37,059 nucleotides of DNA from Pascua guehoae (Eukaryota > Basidiomycota > Tremellomycetes > Trichosporonales > Trichosporonaceae), in NCBI GenBank assembly GCA_001600415.1, contig BCJX01000015.1, positions 905,303 to 942,361 of the forward strand, in the 5' to 3' direction. Below are positions 22,914-35,086 of the stretch, piece after piece (the first letter of the stretch is position 1; each line of letters starts with the position of its first letter). The position numbers and the translations under genes are program-made. A model generated the notes under the pieces. It was not told where the DNA came from. It saw only the letters and a program-made list of their open reading frames with translations, and did no database searches.

Positions 22914-23296
22914 GGCGAGTAGGAGGGGCGGAACGAGCGGAGGGGACCAGAGACCGTGTGCGGGGTCGGAAGCGGGCCTGGGTGGATGCAAGAGAGAGTG
23001 TGTGTGTGTGTGTGGTGGTGTTGTTGAAAGGAGGAGAATGGAAAATGGGGTCTACGTCTGCACTGTTTTGATTCGTGTCGCCATGTTGCCGTCGGTCGTC
23101 GGTCGTCGGTCGTCGTCGTCGTCGTCGTCACTAGTTCACACATGGGTGCACACTACGGATGTAGGAACCGGTCCACGTGCACCACGTGAAATACACGTGT
23201 TGTATCCGTGCCTGATGATGCGGGGCACATGAGATTTTCAACAGCTCATGGCAACAACAATCCTGCCGTTTGCCATCCACCACATCTCCACCCACC
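22914..23296. promoter_or_regulatory. Divergent promoter of the PEX-like gene and DBP8
   Basis: 383 bases shared by two start codons. It contains a GT repeat (22998-23012), a GTCGTC trinucleotide run (23097-23128), and three CACGTG hexamers at 23174-23179, 23183-23188 and 23194-23199. CACGTG is the E-box bound by Cbf1-like bHLH factors in fungi. Three within 26 bases is a candidate regulatory cluster. Confidence 0.6.
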
Positions 23297-25613
23297 ATGC
23301 CCGCGAAACAAAAGGACGTACTCGACCAGGACGAGGTGATGCGCGCCATGATGGCCGCACGCGCCGAGGCGGCGGCTGGAGGGGACAGCGACGGGAGCGA
23401 GAGCGACGACGGCAACGAGTCTGGATCTGAGTCTGGGTCAGAGTCTGGGTCAGAGTCTGGGTCTGGATCGGACTCTGCGTCCGAGGCTGGGTCCGCGTCT
23501 GGATCGCGCTCAGCCAGCTCCGCAGGACCATCGCGCTCTACCTCCCCGGAGCCAGCGCGCATCTCGTCCTCGTCCCAGGCGACAACGTCGCGCGTCAAGC
23601 TCCCACCCAAGGCCGATGCAAAGGGCAAGGCGGCCGCGCCGGCGTCGTCCATCTTTGACGCTCCCCGCGCGGACCAGAACGCGACATTTGCATCGCTCGG
23701 CATCTCCGAGCCAGCGATCGCGGCGCTCGCAGCGCTGAATATCCGCAAACCGACCGAGATCCAGACGGCGTGCATCCCGCCCATTATGCGTGGGCGCGAC
23801 TGCATTGGCGGCGCCAAGACGGGTTCCGGCAAGACGCTGGCGTTTGCGCTGCCGATTCTGGAATCCATCGCGCGCGACCCGTTTGGCATCTACGCCGTCG
23901 TGCTCACGCCCACGCGCGAGCTGGCCTACCAGCTCAGCGAGCAGTTTCTCGCCATTGGCAAGCCCCTGGGCCTCACGACGGCCACGATCGTCGGCGGCAT
24001 GGACATGCTCACGCAGGCACAGGCGCTCGAACGCCGCCCGCACGTCGTCGTCGCTACCCCGGGACGCCTGTGTGACCTCCTCCGCTCGGACGGCGTGGGG
24101 CACGGCAAGCTCGGGCGCGTCCGCACCCTCGTCCTCGATGAGGCTGATCGGATGCTCACGCCCACGTTTGCTCCAGAACTCGCATACCTCTTTGGACAGA
24201 TTCCGCGGAATCGCCAGACACTCCTGTTCACCGCGACGATTAGCGATGCCATCATGGACCTCGCCAAGAAGCCGCCCCCGCCGGGAAAGCAGACGCCGTT
24301 TGTGTACCGCGTTGCTAGCGAGTGAGTCGGAGAGCGTTTCTGGGAGCCAGCAGGGCGGGCACTGTGTGTGGGTGCAGTGTAGGCACTGCCGGCTCGGTGT
24401 CACTGGTCATGAGCTGCAAGTGTTTACCGCAAGGGAGCCTGTCCATCGGCCAGTTTATGCCCTTGTCCAGGTTTCCAGCTTGTCCAGCAGCCTGAAGGTC
24501 GAACTGCTTTCCAGATCGTTTGGCCCTCAGCTCGTCTGGCGGTCAGAGTATCCTTCTGGCGTGCTCGTGCTTCTGCCCCAGGTGGTGCTCTTCGCAGCCT
24601 GCGTCTGAGCTGTACCTCTCTCCAGCCCGTCCCGTGCCAGTTGCTGCCCCCGGCCAGTTGCTGGCCAGACTATTCCACGCTTGCCTGACCCCAACACGGC
24701 TCATTCCCGCTAACACTCCAGCACCCTGACTGTGTCGCAGCTCAAGCAGAAATACCTGTTCATCCCAAGCCAAATCCGGGACCCCTACCTGTTCTACCTC
24801 CTGCACCACCCACCCGAGGACATTGATGTCGCGCTGCGGAGTGCGCCCGCGCCGAAACCCAAGCCAAAGCCCGGACGGGGGCGGGGCAAGCGAGCGCGCT
24901 CCGAGACGCCCGAGGCTGACGACGTGCCCGCCATCCCCGCAACGATTGTGTTTACGCAGCGCTGCGCGACCGCCCACCTCCTGCACCTCATGCTCGAGGA
25001 GCTGGGCATCCCGAGCGTCGCGCTCCACTCGCACCTGACGCAGCCGCAGCGTCTGCTGTCCCTCGCCCGCTTCCGCGCCCGCGACGTGCCCGTGCTCGTC
25101 ACGACCGACGTGGGGTCGCGCGGCCTCGATATCCCCGAGGTCGCCATGGTCGTCAACTGGGACTGTCCCCGGCGCGCAGACGACTATGTCCACCGCGTCG
25201 GCCGTACCGCGCGTGCTGGGCGTGGTGGCGTCGCCGTCACGGTTGTCACGGAGCGGGATGTCGAGCTCGTCAAGAATATCGAGGATGAGATTAAGGTTAC
25301 GCTCACGGAGCTCGAGCTGCCCGAGGAGCCCGTGTTGGAGAATCTCAACAAGGTGTCGGTCGCGAGGAGGATGGCGACTATGGTACGTTTCCGCCCCGTC
25401 AGCGGCGCCGGCGATGCCGGTGGTCATGGTGGTGGTCATGGTGGCATGATGGTGGTCATGGTGGCATGATGGTGGTCATGGTGGCATGATGGTGGTCATG
25501 GTGTGAGGACGCAGCTGACAGGACAGGAAATGCACGACTCGGGCTTTGGCGAGCGCAAGGCCATCCACAAGGCAAAAGCCATCAAGCGCGCACGGCGCGA
25601 CGCGGCACACTAG
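23297..25613 (+). CDS. DBP8: DEAD-box RNA helicase Dbp8 (DDX49 orthologue)
   Basis: ATP-dependent RNA helicase for 18S rRNA maturation in the nucleolus. Exons 23297-24321, 24722-25382 and 25527-25613 give 590 residues. In order: an acidic Ser/Asp/Glu/Gly-rich head (28-80); Q motif 131-156; AKTGSGKT 173-180; PTRELA 205-210; GG 233-234; TPGR 254-257; DEAD 281-284; motif III as TAT 312-314; TIVFTQ near 416; [10 protein letters not shown] near 469; [10 protein letters not shown] near 499. The C-terminal [11 protein letters not shown] matches the FGERKRQQKKK tail of yeast Dbp8, which separates it from other DEAD-box proteins. An insert of about 20 basic and Pro residues ([15 protein letters not shown]) sits before motif IV. 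Intron 1 has 400 bases, intron 2 has 144. Confidence 0.93.
25441..25500. repeat. 20-bp minisatellite, three exact units, in DBP8 intron 2
   Basis: Unit GTGGCATGATGGTGGTCATG occurs three times without change, preceded by a partial copy from 25421. Exact identity suggests recent expansion or active slippage. Confidence 0.95.
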
Positions 25614-26086
25614 GACCAGACGAGGGATACGGGATGGTGTGGTGGGAGAGATCCAGCATACGTTGCAGCATAGAGTACATTATTGCATGTCGTACAACAA
25701 GTGTCCGTGGTAATGAGCCGCAACGAGGAGTGGTGTGTGGGGCTGGAGGGGCCGGCCCGTGGGCCATGGAGGGGTGGGAGCCGTGGAGGGGTTGAGGCGG
25801 TGGAGCAGCGGAGGGCTAGGTGGGCACTGCGCCCACGGGTGAAACGAGGTGGCACAGAACGGGTGGCAGGGGAGGTGGCGGAGGCGGCAGAAGTGGCCGT
25901 CGGACGGGGGGATCGAGTGTGTCGTCTTCGAGGTGAATGCGAATGCGAACTGGTGATCAAGGCTGGAGGAAAGTACCACCCGCCACACCGGCCAACGGCC
26001 GACAACCTCGATCGACCATGAGTACTCCCAACGGGAGCCGTCCTGTCCGGTCACGGCCTCAGCCTCAAACCAACAAACACCCGCCC
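25614..26086. other. Tail-to-tail region after DBP8
   Basis: 473 bases between convergent genes. Purine-rich on the plus strand (25740-25910). I see no further gene. Confidence 0.55.
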
Positions 26087-27161
26087 TCACGGCACACCCT
26101 TGTCGTCCCCGGCCGACTCGGTCCGCGACCGCGGCCGCGTCCGGTGCGCGTGCGGGTGCGGGTGTACATGCGAATGCCCGTGGCGCCCGTGTGCGTGTCC
26201 GTTGCACCCGTCGTCGCGGAGCTGGAGGCACTGGTGCCCGCACGCCGAGGCGTGGCGGACCACGAGGTCGTGCAGGAGCGCGTAGAAGAGGACGCCGAGG
26301 CCTATTCCGACTGGATGTTAGTGGGGGTGAGAGAAGGGGCACGTTTGCAGGTTGTGTGGAGGCTGGTGGGTGACGAGACTGGGTACGAGGACAGGTGGAC
26401 ATGTCGCTAGAGGAGAAGACAGAGGACAGTGGGCAGAAGCCAGAGGACAGCAGGCAGAGGGCTGGGGGCAGAGGGCAGAGGGCAGAGGGCGGAGGGCGTC
26501 CAGAGGGCAGAGGGCAAAGAACAGAAGGCAAGAGACGTAGCCGCCATGCTGAAATGCACGTGGCTTTGAATCGCACTCGCGCACTCGCGCACTCGATTAA
26601 ACACGATTAAGCGATTAAACGTTGGCCGTCCACGTTCGCCACGCGCAGATTGCACGTTCATGTAGATTTCAGATATGCGCGTCGCGTCCCCGCATCTCCT
26701 TCACCTTTACCTGTACACCTTTGCTTGGCGACGCATGCGCCAGCCCAGGACTCCTCTCTGCACCTCTGGTCTCTGAGGTCTCTGGCCGCACGTGTGCGGA
26801 CACACGTCGGTCCACGAACGCGCGAGTATCTGTACACGATCTAGTGCGGATCTAGATCCCCGCTGGTGAGACCCAGCAGACTAGCGGCTAGCGCAACGCG
26901 TCGTTGGGACTTTGGATGAATGCGAAAATTGCCGCCATGCCGGGGGACACGGCGCAGGGGTTGCAGGATTGCCCTGTTGCCCAGTTGCCACTGGGAACAC
27001 GGCCACACGCCCACGCCCACACTGCCAGGCCACCGGATCCACGGGCTGCCCGGTACACACTGCGTGCAGCCTGCCGAACACTCACAGCAGAGGATGGCGA
27101 GATCCGTCACGCGCGAGCGCTCAAAGAGGGCCGAGCACGAGGCGAGGTCGACGGGCGGCAT
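26087..27161 (-). CDS. Small His-rich single-pass membrane protein, unrecognised
   Basis: Exons 27161-27086 and 26310-26087 give 99 residues. The first exon ends at GTGAGT. The second begins after a CTAAC branch site and CCAG, and the phase-1 join makes a continuous hydrophobic stretch at about 20-43 (LAILCFGIGLGVLFYALL). After it come Cys49, Cys53 and Cys61, a His-rich run at 64-81 with nine His (mostly alternating), an Arg patch and an acidic end. Such His runs often bind zinc, nickel or copper, but here that is inference. I recognise no family. The 775-base intron is very long for this region and could hide another exon. The alternating GTG/GCG on the opposite strand could also be simple-sequence DNA, so confidence is moderate. 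Confidence 0.5.
26442..26520. repeat. GGCAGAG minisatellite in the intron of the His-rich gene
   Basis: About ten 7-bp units close to GGCAGAG, purine-rich on the plus strand, with small variations. It lies in the long inferred intron. Confidence 0.8.
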
Positions 27162-28730
27162 GGTGGTTCTAGGCTGGGTGGGCGGTGGGGACGGGAATGG
27201 GAGGGGAGGGGTCCGGGCACGGTCGTGGATCGCCGTTGCGAGCTCGGGTGTGGGACGGGGTGGGGGTGGGTGAGCGAGCGGCGAGGTTGAGCGAGCGGCG
27301 AGAGATGGTGGGGAGAAGGCAGGGAGAGTAAAAGATAAGAGAGAGAAGGTGAAAGTGAGAGTGGGGGTGAATGGAGAAATAAGTATGCAGGCGCGGGGGG
27401 GGCACAGATGGGATCTCGATGGGCTAGAGTGTCAGTAGGCTGGGTGGGCGTTGGAATGACAATGGGCGTGTGTACGTGTGTCCCGGTCGAGCTCGGGCAG
27501 ATGAGCAGGGAGATGGGCAGATGGGCCGAGGGACGAGGCACGACACGAGGGGCGACTACGACTCGTCTTGATCGAGCGGCCTCGAAGCCGCGATGCTAGC
27601 AAAGGAACAGCGTAAAAGGCGTACGCTTACAATTGCTGCCAAGGTATTTTGTCTCTGCTGTGCCAGTGTTCCCGAGTTGGCTTGAATGGAACGCACGAGC
27701 CTGCCCAAGGCAAAGACTGGTCCAGATCGGGACTGCCCCGGCCTGGCCGGCCTGGACCTTGCGCCACCACACACAACACAGACAAACGTGGGTGGGGGTT
27801 CAGATGTCGTGCCTGAGATATACTTTATCCGAACGGCGGGCCACTGGCATCCGCGGTCGATTCATCCAGGCACCCACCCACCCACCCAATCTCTTTGCAT
27901 TCAGTCATTCCTCACTTTGTCATTCGCCGCGTGCTCGGGCCATGACTAACCAGAGGAGTGGCCCACTTGCGTGCCTGGGCTTACAGCGTGCGCTTGCACA
28001 TGTTCCAAGCGCCGCATGCACCAAACGCAGCCTAAGCAACGGCTACCTCTATCGCATCGCCCATGTCTGCATTTCTACACTGAACCAGTGCCGAATGACA
28101 GACGAGGAATGCAGACTACTGCACACTCGTCGCCGCCACACGCTCGCGTGCGACAGACCCCTCGGCCACGAGCCACTAGGACTGGTGCGTTCCATTATTG
28201 GAACAGAGGCTGCACCGCCTCGTCAAAGTGCGGCGACGGATATCCAGGATATCACACGGTGGCCATGTTTGGGCCGCCTGCGGACGAGAATAGACCTCGT
28301 CGTCAACTCGGTTGCCAAGCTCGCGGGCCAACAAAGGGCTAAAACAGATACTGCACTACACGCTCCCACGGATGCATGGGCGCTCGGACGGAGACAGCTC
28401 GAGAGCGGGGCGTCCGCTGCGGTGTGTCCATGCTGCCCGCTGCCACCGGCAGCCACTCGCTGCAAACGATGACGCTGAGGTCCGCCGTGCGGGTCTGCGG
28501 TGTGTGCCGTGGCGCATCGTCTAGGAGTGTAGCTGAGGTCGTCGTATTCGCCGTTTGGCACTGTTGCGCCATCTCTGCTTGTAAACCTCTGCTGATACCC
28601 CACTGACACAGTGGTTTGTTCTCTGTTCGTGGCTCCCGTCTACAGCCATTTCTCGTGGCGAGGTAGGGGAGACATCAACTGTCTGGATCGCGACAGGGGT
28701 CAGCCTCTACGTCGGGCATGACGGCTCATA
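27162..28730. other. No gene recognised
   Basis: The first 400 bases, CT-rich on the minus strand, likely hold the promoter of the His-rich gene. A plus-strand open frame of about 280 codons (27633-28472) begins at a non-ATG codon and shows no motif; chance is possible in DNA this GC-rich. No tRNA internal boxes fit here. Confidence 0.45.
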
Positions 28731-28946
28731 CAGCTGCGTCCGGAAAGTCTTCAGACTTGAGACTGCCACTTTGAGCTCGGTCTAATCCATTGCCCAGGAC
28801 ACTCTCAAGGCCGATACAATGGCACAACAAGTGGACACACCACTGTTTCCTACTTGTTGTATCCTATGTCCTGCACGCCTCCGTATACGGACTGTGCGCG
28901 TCCCCGAGCTTATTATGGCACTCTCATGACTTTTCGGACACACTTG
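28731..28946. mobile_element. MITE-like inverted-repeat element, copy 3
   Basis: A 216-bp member of the same family as the elements at 3659 and 4422. The left end is CAGCTGCGTCCGGAAAGTCT, preceded by TA. The right end reverse-complements to CAAGTGTGTCCGAAAAGTCA and is followed by CA, a decayed target site. The interior shares AATGGCACAACA and TTTCCTACTTGTTGTATCCT with the other copies. Confidence 0.8.
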
Positions 28947-28989
28947 CACGCTACAGCACTGCATCCTGTCAAGTTGTGACTGTGTGGTG

Positions 28990-29188
28990 GAGGTACATCC
29001 CTAAAGTCTTACAACCACGTTGAACTCGGCCCAACAAGTCGCGCATTGACACGGCAGACTTACCCAACGGCACGGCAAATCATATTGACGTTTCCTGCTT
29101 GTTGTACCCTGCATTTAATGTGCGCGGCCGTGTAGTCGTACGCGCATCAGAGTGTAATGGAGGAGTCTCGACTCTCTGGGTAGAACTG
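28990..29188. mobile_element. MITE-like inverted-repeat element, copy 4, decayed
   Basis: About 199 bp. The left arm AGGTACATCCCTAAAGTCTT and ACGTTGAACTCGG aligns with copy 3, and the interior GACGTTTCCTGCTTGTTGTA is nearly the family consensus. The right arm (AATGGAGGAGTCTCGACTCT) is strongly mutated. Target sites are lost. Confidence 0.65.
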
Positions 29189-29529
29189 CTCGACTTGACC
29201 CCAGACCGCAACCACCGCAAAGACCGAACACGCTATACCAGGGCTTTCGCATCAAGACTTCTGGTATTGACCATATGTGTGTGCCATACGCCATCGACAC
29301 CTGACGTTTATGGTTGACGTGCAAAACCGGGTGTGACCGAGTCGACGGTGTGGGGTCGACGATGACGGTGAAGTGGCGGTACTTGATGAGATAGCACATG
29401 CGTCTAGGCTGTGAGCAGCAAAGCCAGGATAGTGTGGGGGGAAGCAGCAAATGGCATTCAGTCGGAAGTGTGGTCACTGTTTGGACCACTGGATTGATAC
29501 AGAGAACGTCTGAGCGGCGCGGCCGATGC

Positions 29530-29576
29530 ACCCGTGCTCCAGAATCGGAGTCTCTAGGACTTGCCGGACGTACCTG
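29530..29576. mobile_element. Solo right end of the same MITE family
   Basis: Reverse-complemented, this reads CAGGTACGTCCGGCAAGTCC then GAGACTCC, matching the family terminus, with TA at 29577-29578. No matching left end was found nearby, so it is a truncated copy. Confidence 0.6.
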
Positions 29577-29577
29577 T

Positions 29578-32105
29578 ATCTAGACTGTACATTTGTCAAG
29601 GGCTCGATACGTCTCCAAGCGAGTCCTACAGTAAGATGTGCGACTACCGAGGGTACAATGGTAATGTCCACTGCGCGGCATTGGGCAGCCGAACGACCGC
29701 CACTTCGGACCCCCTTGACTGGAGCGTACAGCATCATGGGCCTTCCACCGGGGTATCGCTACGGCGGCTGCTTTCCTCTGACGTCCAGTCCTGCTCACCC
29801 CCGTAGGATAGTCAGAACCGTGGAGCGCCTCTCACCCTTATCCAAAGTACCGTGTTACGTCGAGACAGCAGCTTGTCCATTCCGTTCATGAATGCTGTGT
29901 AGAACGAGAGCATGATCCCGACGGACTGTGACAAGTAGAGTACCCCACGAAAGGACCTGTGGCCAGGCGCTCGCCGCGGGTACCGGTGTAGTCTCCGGCA
30001 GCTTCAACGTCTACAGCCCCCTTGACACAAGCTCTGGGACACCATCGGGATAACCTCCCTCCTAGGTTCCTAGGGGTCGGGAGGCCGATAGCCCAGTCGC
30101 TGTTTGTCCCAGCCTTTGGACTCCTCTCAAGCCAGGGCGGAAGGCGCCCAGCTTCCGCCTCGCCTGGTGTGGAGTCTGAGAGTGTCCTACCTTGTCAATC
30201 GCTATGGGAGACTCTGGTAGTGCCGGAGCGATCAATTGCACGGGGAGGGTAGATGCGCCTTGTGGAGTGTGTGGCTTATGTCAGACAGCTCTGGGGCATG
30301 GGGCAACTCATCCACTCCAACGAAGACGCATGTACCGTTGCCGCCCAGTACGAGCATGTGGGTCGCGTAAGAGCGCTGATGCGTGTGTATGAGAGAGAAG
30401 CAGAGTGTGTGGGAGTGTCGTTCATTAGTACACAAGGGCATCCCCCTCTCCACCATAGATTGGTGGGATGAGCTGTGTGCAGTACCCAACCATCCACACC
30501 AGGGCGGCCCAACTGCACTACCGTACACTCGCGTATAACGTAAGCGCCACGACTTGCTCCCATAAATGCCGATGAAAGATACGAAGTTGCACGACAGCAC
30601 GTGCCTGCCTTGTCCGCCCCTACTGTATCTGGACGTGCTCGTAGTCGTCGCGTCGCGCACGGTTGGCCCTCTGCAACCACGTAGAATGCATTTCGTTCTG
30701 GGCAGTGCCGCCCCTTTCTGAGCGTGCGCCCTCGGTCCCATGGATCCCCTCACATGCCAGTCTACCCACTCCACGTCAGTTGTCACCTTTGCGCACCTCC
30801 AGAGCGCGCATCGCGTCCGTGTTCGTTATTGATTTGGCGAGCCAAGCGATGGAGAACGCGGGCTGCGTTGGCTTGTACGCTTGTACTGGCGTTGGCTTGG
30901 CGTGCCACGGGCTTGGCTTGGCTTGTGCGGAGAATGTGGAATTAGAATGGTCATCTGTTTGTCTCACCCCCTGGGTTCCATGTTGACATTGGCTCGTCCT
31001 GGATCGGCACGGCGTTCCTAAGCCGACATTGGGCAGCAAAGACATTCAGTATCGTACGAGGTACGTTGAACCAACTGCAATGTGAGCTGGTAGCATTCAG
31101 CATTCACACAGGAGGCCGACGACATTGGCGCAAAGGCAAGAACCATGTTCGCCAGCAGTAACGTGTCACGGTGGCTGTGTACGTACTGTAGAGCCAAGAC
31201 GAGCTAGAATTGATTTGTATTGACGATGGTTGCTGGGTAGCACAGGGCGCTCGAGTGTGATTCCAAGCAAATGACACGGGGTCCATCTCGGAGGTCTCGT
31301 GATCCACCCCTTGTACCTTTTTGTCCAATCATCGGAGTGTGGCACCCTTGCCCCCCCCCCCAGTGGCCAATGGCTTGGCATTTGGCGTGGAAAAACCCTA
31401 ATCATGCCCCTAATAGAACTGCCGAGCTCTGCCGCCCAACCTCTCCTCCCACAGCACCCATTTTTTAAAATACAAACCTAGCCGTTCCCCGGCGGTTACC
31501 GCCCAAACTGCCTCCCCCTTGGGCCCCTGGCCCCTGGCCTAATGAGCCCTATTAACCTTGGCTGCCCGCACAACCCACCCACCCACCCACCGATTGTTTG
31601 GCACGCGCGCGCGCACACACCGTTGACACTGCTGGTACGCCTGCAGCACCTGTCCAGTGCGATTGCTTTTTGCCACCTGTCCCAGTCTCTGTTCCATCCG
31701 ACGGCGCCTCCAACCCTCCTTTGTCGTGTCACATCCATCAAGAAATCACAAGACCCGACAACCCTCCCCTCCCCTGGACCAAAACACCAAACACAAGACG
31801 CTACAGTACTGTACTCTCGGCAGTGACGATGCGCGGCCCCACTTGCTAAGACTCCCGGCGCACGGGCCCCCACCTCTCCCACCTGCCAGTCGTTTTGTTG
31901 CGGGTCTCTCATCCATCCTCTCAGCCCTAGCCCGTGTTTCTCCATCCGTGCCAAAGACCGCACTCTACGCGTCGACACGACTCATGCACCCCGACAGCGT
32001 ACATCACATCGCATTATCACCTTTTACTCTTCTCTCTACTCTCCATCTCTCTCAACCACATCCCCACTGCACACTAGGCGAGCGACAGCGTCCTAGCTCG
32101 CCACC
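29578..32105. other. No gene recognised; KHA1 promoter at its end
   Basis: Mixed-composition DNA with many short open frames and no recognisable product, splice pattern or RNA gene. Notable bits are a C-run at 31350-31360, a GGCGGTTACCGCC palindrome at about 31490, and a GC alternation near 31604. The final 100 bases before the antiporter start are CT-rich, ending in a strong CCACCATGG context. Confidence 0.45.
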
Positions 32106-35086
32106 ATGGACGTATTCCGACATGCTGCCCGCGGTATCTCGGTACGTTAGACGTTACTCACTCGACGCGCGGGCCAGTGTGCTCGGCCCTCACCACGGCC
32201 CGCGCGGACGTGTCTCGCGACTCACTAGACCCACTAACCACCCGCAGTCGTCTGTCATTAGCGACGGCGATGTCGTGTTCAAGGTAGACACACACAATGT
32301 ACGTTGTTGGTAGCTCGACCCGAGAGCCCGCTAACACCACCCAGCCGATCACGCTCTTCATTATCGAGCTGTTCATCATCCTCGTCTTTACCCAGAGCCT
32401 GGGCTGGTGCTTTAAATTCATCAACCAGCCAAAGGTCATTGCCGAGATTATTGGCGGCATCCTCCTCGGCCCCACCGTATTTGGACGCATCCCAGGCTTT
32501 ACAGAGGCAATCTTCCCGGAACAGGGCGTGTCCTACCTCAACCTCGTGTCGACGATTGGCCTGATCCTGTTTCTGTTTGTCGTCGGTCTCGAAGTGGACA
32601 TTTCAGTCGCCAAGCGCAATGGCCGCAACTCTGCGCTCATCTCGTTTGCGGGTATCGCGCTCCCGTTCGCCATGGGCGCGGCCATGGCGGTACCCATCTA
32701 CAACAACTTTGTCGAGACGGACAAGGTCAAGTTTGGCAACTTTTTGCTCTTCATTTGCGTGTCCATGTCGATTACCGCGTTCCCGGTCCTGTGTCGTATC
32801 CTGACCGCGACCAAGCTTCTCGACACAAAGGTCGGCGTGATTGTCCTCTCGGCCGGTGTCGGCAACGACGTGCTCGGCTGGGTCTTCCTCGCGCTCACGC
32901 TCGCACTCTCCGGCTCGGGCTCGGGCGTCAACTCGGTGTACATTCTTCTCGCAGCCGTCGGATGGGCCATCATTCTCCTGTGGCCGATCCGCAAGGCGTA
33001 CCAGTGGTTTGTGCGCCGGTCCGGCAGTATCGAGCACGGCCCCACCCCGGGTGTCATGCTTCTGACCCTCTTGATCGTCTTTGCGTCGGCGTTCATGACG
33101 GGTATCATTGGTGTCCACCCCATCTTTGGTGGCTTTATTGCGGGCCTCTTGATCCCCCACGAGGGCGGATTCGCCATTGCGGTCACAGAGCGTATCGAGG
33201 ATCTCGTCACAATGCTCTTCCTCCCAATCTACTTTACGCTCTCTGGCCTCCAGACCAACTTTGGCCTGCTCAACACGGGCAAGATCTGGGGCTTTGTCAT
33301 TGCGCTCTGCTGCGTCGCGTTCTGCGGCAAGTTTATCGGGTGTGCCGGTACCGCAAAGCTCCTCAAGTACTCGTGGCGCGAGAGCGGCGCCATTGGCATG
33401 CTCATGTCGTGCAAGGGTCTCGTCGAGCTCATTGTCCTCAACGTCGGTCTCGAGGCGGGCATTATCAACCAGCGGCTCTTCTCCATGATGGTGCTCGTTG
33501 CTGTCACCCTCACGTGTTTGACCACCCCCATCACGCTCTGGATCTACCCTCGCAAGTACCAGACGCGCGGGACCATGACGAGGACCAACACCAAGGAGGT
33601 TAGCGACAGTGATCTCGACGACGAGGTGCAAAGGAACAAGGCCGCGCGCGATGCCTTCCTCCAGTCGTCGGCTGGCGGCGCTGCGGGTGGTCGCGAGTTT
33701 ACCACGCGTCTTCTCGTCGTCCTCCAAAAGATTGAGCACCTGAGCGCTACCATGTTCATCTCCATGCTCCTCGAGCCGCCTGCCGACTATCGCCGCCCCG
33801 GGTTCCTCCCGTCGCTTGAGTCATCGTCTGCGGGAGACGATGCCAACTCGTCGAAGCGCATTGACGGGGATGTCAAGGCGGTCGAAAAGGTCGAGCATGC
33901 CGAAAGGTCGAGCAACAGCGACCGCGAGTCGACACCTGGCCGCGAGATCGAGTCTGGCAGTGCGCGTGCGCCGGTGCACATTGACGCGCTCAAGCTCATC
34001 GAGCTCACGGGGCGTACATTCTCCGTCATGCAGTCGGCCGAAAAGGACCAGCTCTTGCTTACCGACGACGCGCTCCAGCTCTACAAGCAGTTTGGCCGTC
34101 TTCACGGCATGGACGTCGACCCGCACATTACCATTGTCGGCCAGGACAGCTTCCCGGCTGCCGTGTCCGACTATGCGTCTGAACTCGGCTCCGAGCTCAT
34201 TGTCATCCCATGGACGGTCACTGGCCCGACAAACGACTCTGAGCAGGCCGGTCCCAGCTCCCCGACCACCACGACCACGCCGACGCCCTTTGACGGCATC
34301 CTTGCCACGGACGGCTCGCCCATGTACACCCACTTTATCCGCAACCTGTTTGCGCGCACGACCACCGACGTGGCGCTTTTCATCGACCGCGGGTTTGGCT
34401 TTGGCACGAGCGCGTCACCGGGTGCTGGCCAGCACGTCTTCTTCCCATTCTTTGGCGGCCCCGACGACCGCCTCGCGCTCCGTCTCATTGTCCAGCTGTG
34501 CCACCACCCCCATGTGACTGCGACGGTCATTCGTATCAAGCACCGCGACGACGCCGACTCTGCGTCCGAGACTGGCACCCTGCCCGACAAGGAACGCGAT
34601 CTCCCGCTGACGGAAGAGGTCAAGGCGCACCAGGCGGCGCTGCAGAACAACCAGCTGACCGTTGGCGGGCCCAAGCTCGAGGCACAGCAGAGCCGCATCA
34701 TCTCGGACACGGCAGACAACATTGCCTGGACATACTACACGACGGTCCAGGGCGCCGCACGGGATTCGGCCCTCAGCCGCATCATCTTCTCCACACACGA
34801 GACGTCCACCCCCTTGGCGACCGCGACCAGCCTCGCGGAAAAGGCACTCACAGCCGTCGCTGGCGAGCGCATGTGGCGGCCCCTCCTCATTGCGACCGGC
34901 AGAGGACGCCGCGCCGCTGCGTACAACCACGAGGGCGAGGTCACGTCCCTCCTCGCAAAGCTCGGACACAACCCGTCCATCGGCGCCGAGCTCCGCAAGA
35001 CGGTCGGCGACGCCGCGGCCGCACTCATGCTCGCGGGCGGGCAGATGAACCGCGCGTCGTATCTCGTGTGCGAGGCGGGGAGGTAG
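32106..35086 (+). CDS. KHA1: Cation/H+ antiporter, CPA2 type (KHA1-like)
   Basis: Exchanges K+ or other monovalent cations for protons, probably in an endomembrane such as the Golgi or endosome. Exons 32106-32141, 32248-32298 and 32345-35086 give 942 residues; yeast Kha1 has 873. The start has context CCACCATGG, and both short introns carry ACTAAC or GCTAAC branch sites. Residues about 30-430 hold roughly a dozen hydrophobic helices of the Na/H-exchanger fold, including QPKVIAEIIGGILLGPT, LFLFVVGLEVD, SAGVGNDVLGW (the Asp expected in ion exchange) and HPIFGGFIAGLLIPHEGGF. The remaining 500 residues are soluble, with Ser/Asp-rich linkers and two stretches of universal-stress-like character (for example VIPWTV near 640). 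The gene reads intact. Confidence 0.92.

Noticed and set aside
27633..28472. Plus-strand open frame of about 280 codons
   Set aside because: No ATG at the start, no domain or hydrophobic pattern, and no supporting introns. Chance length in GC-rich DNA is plausible.
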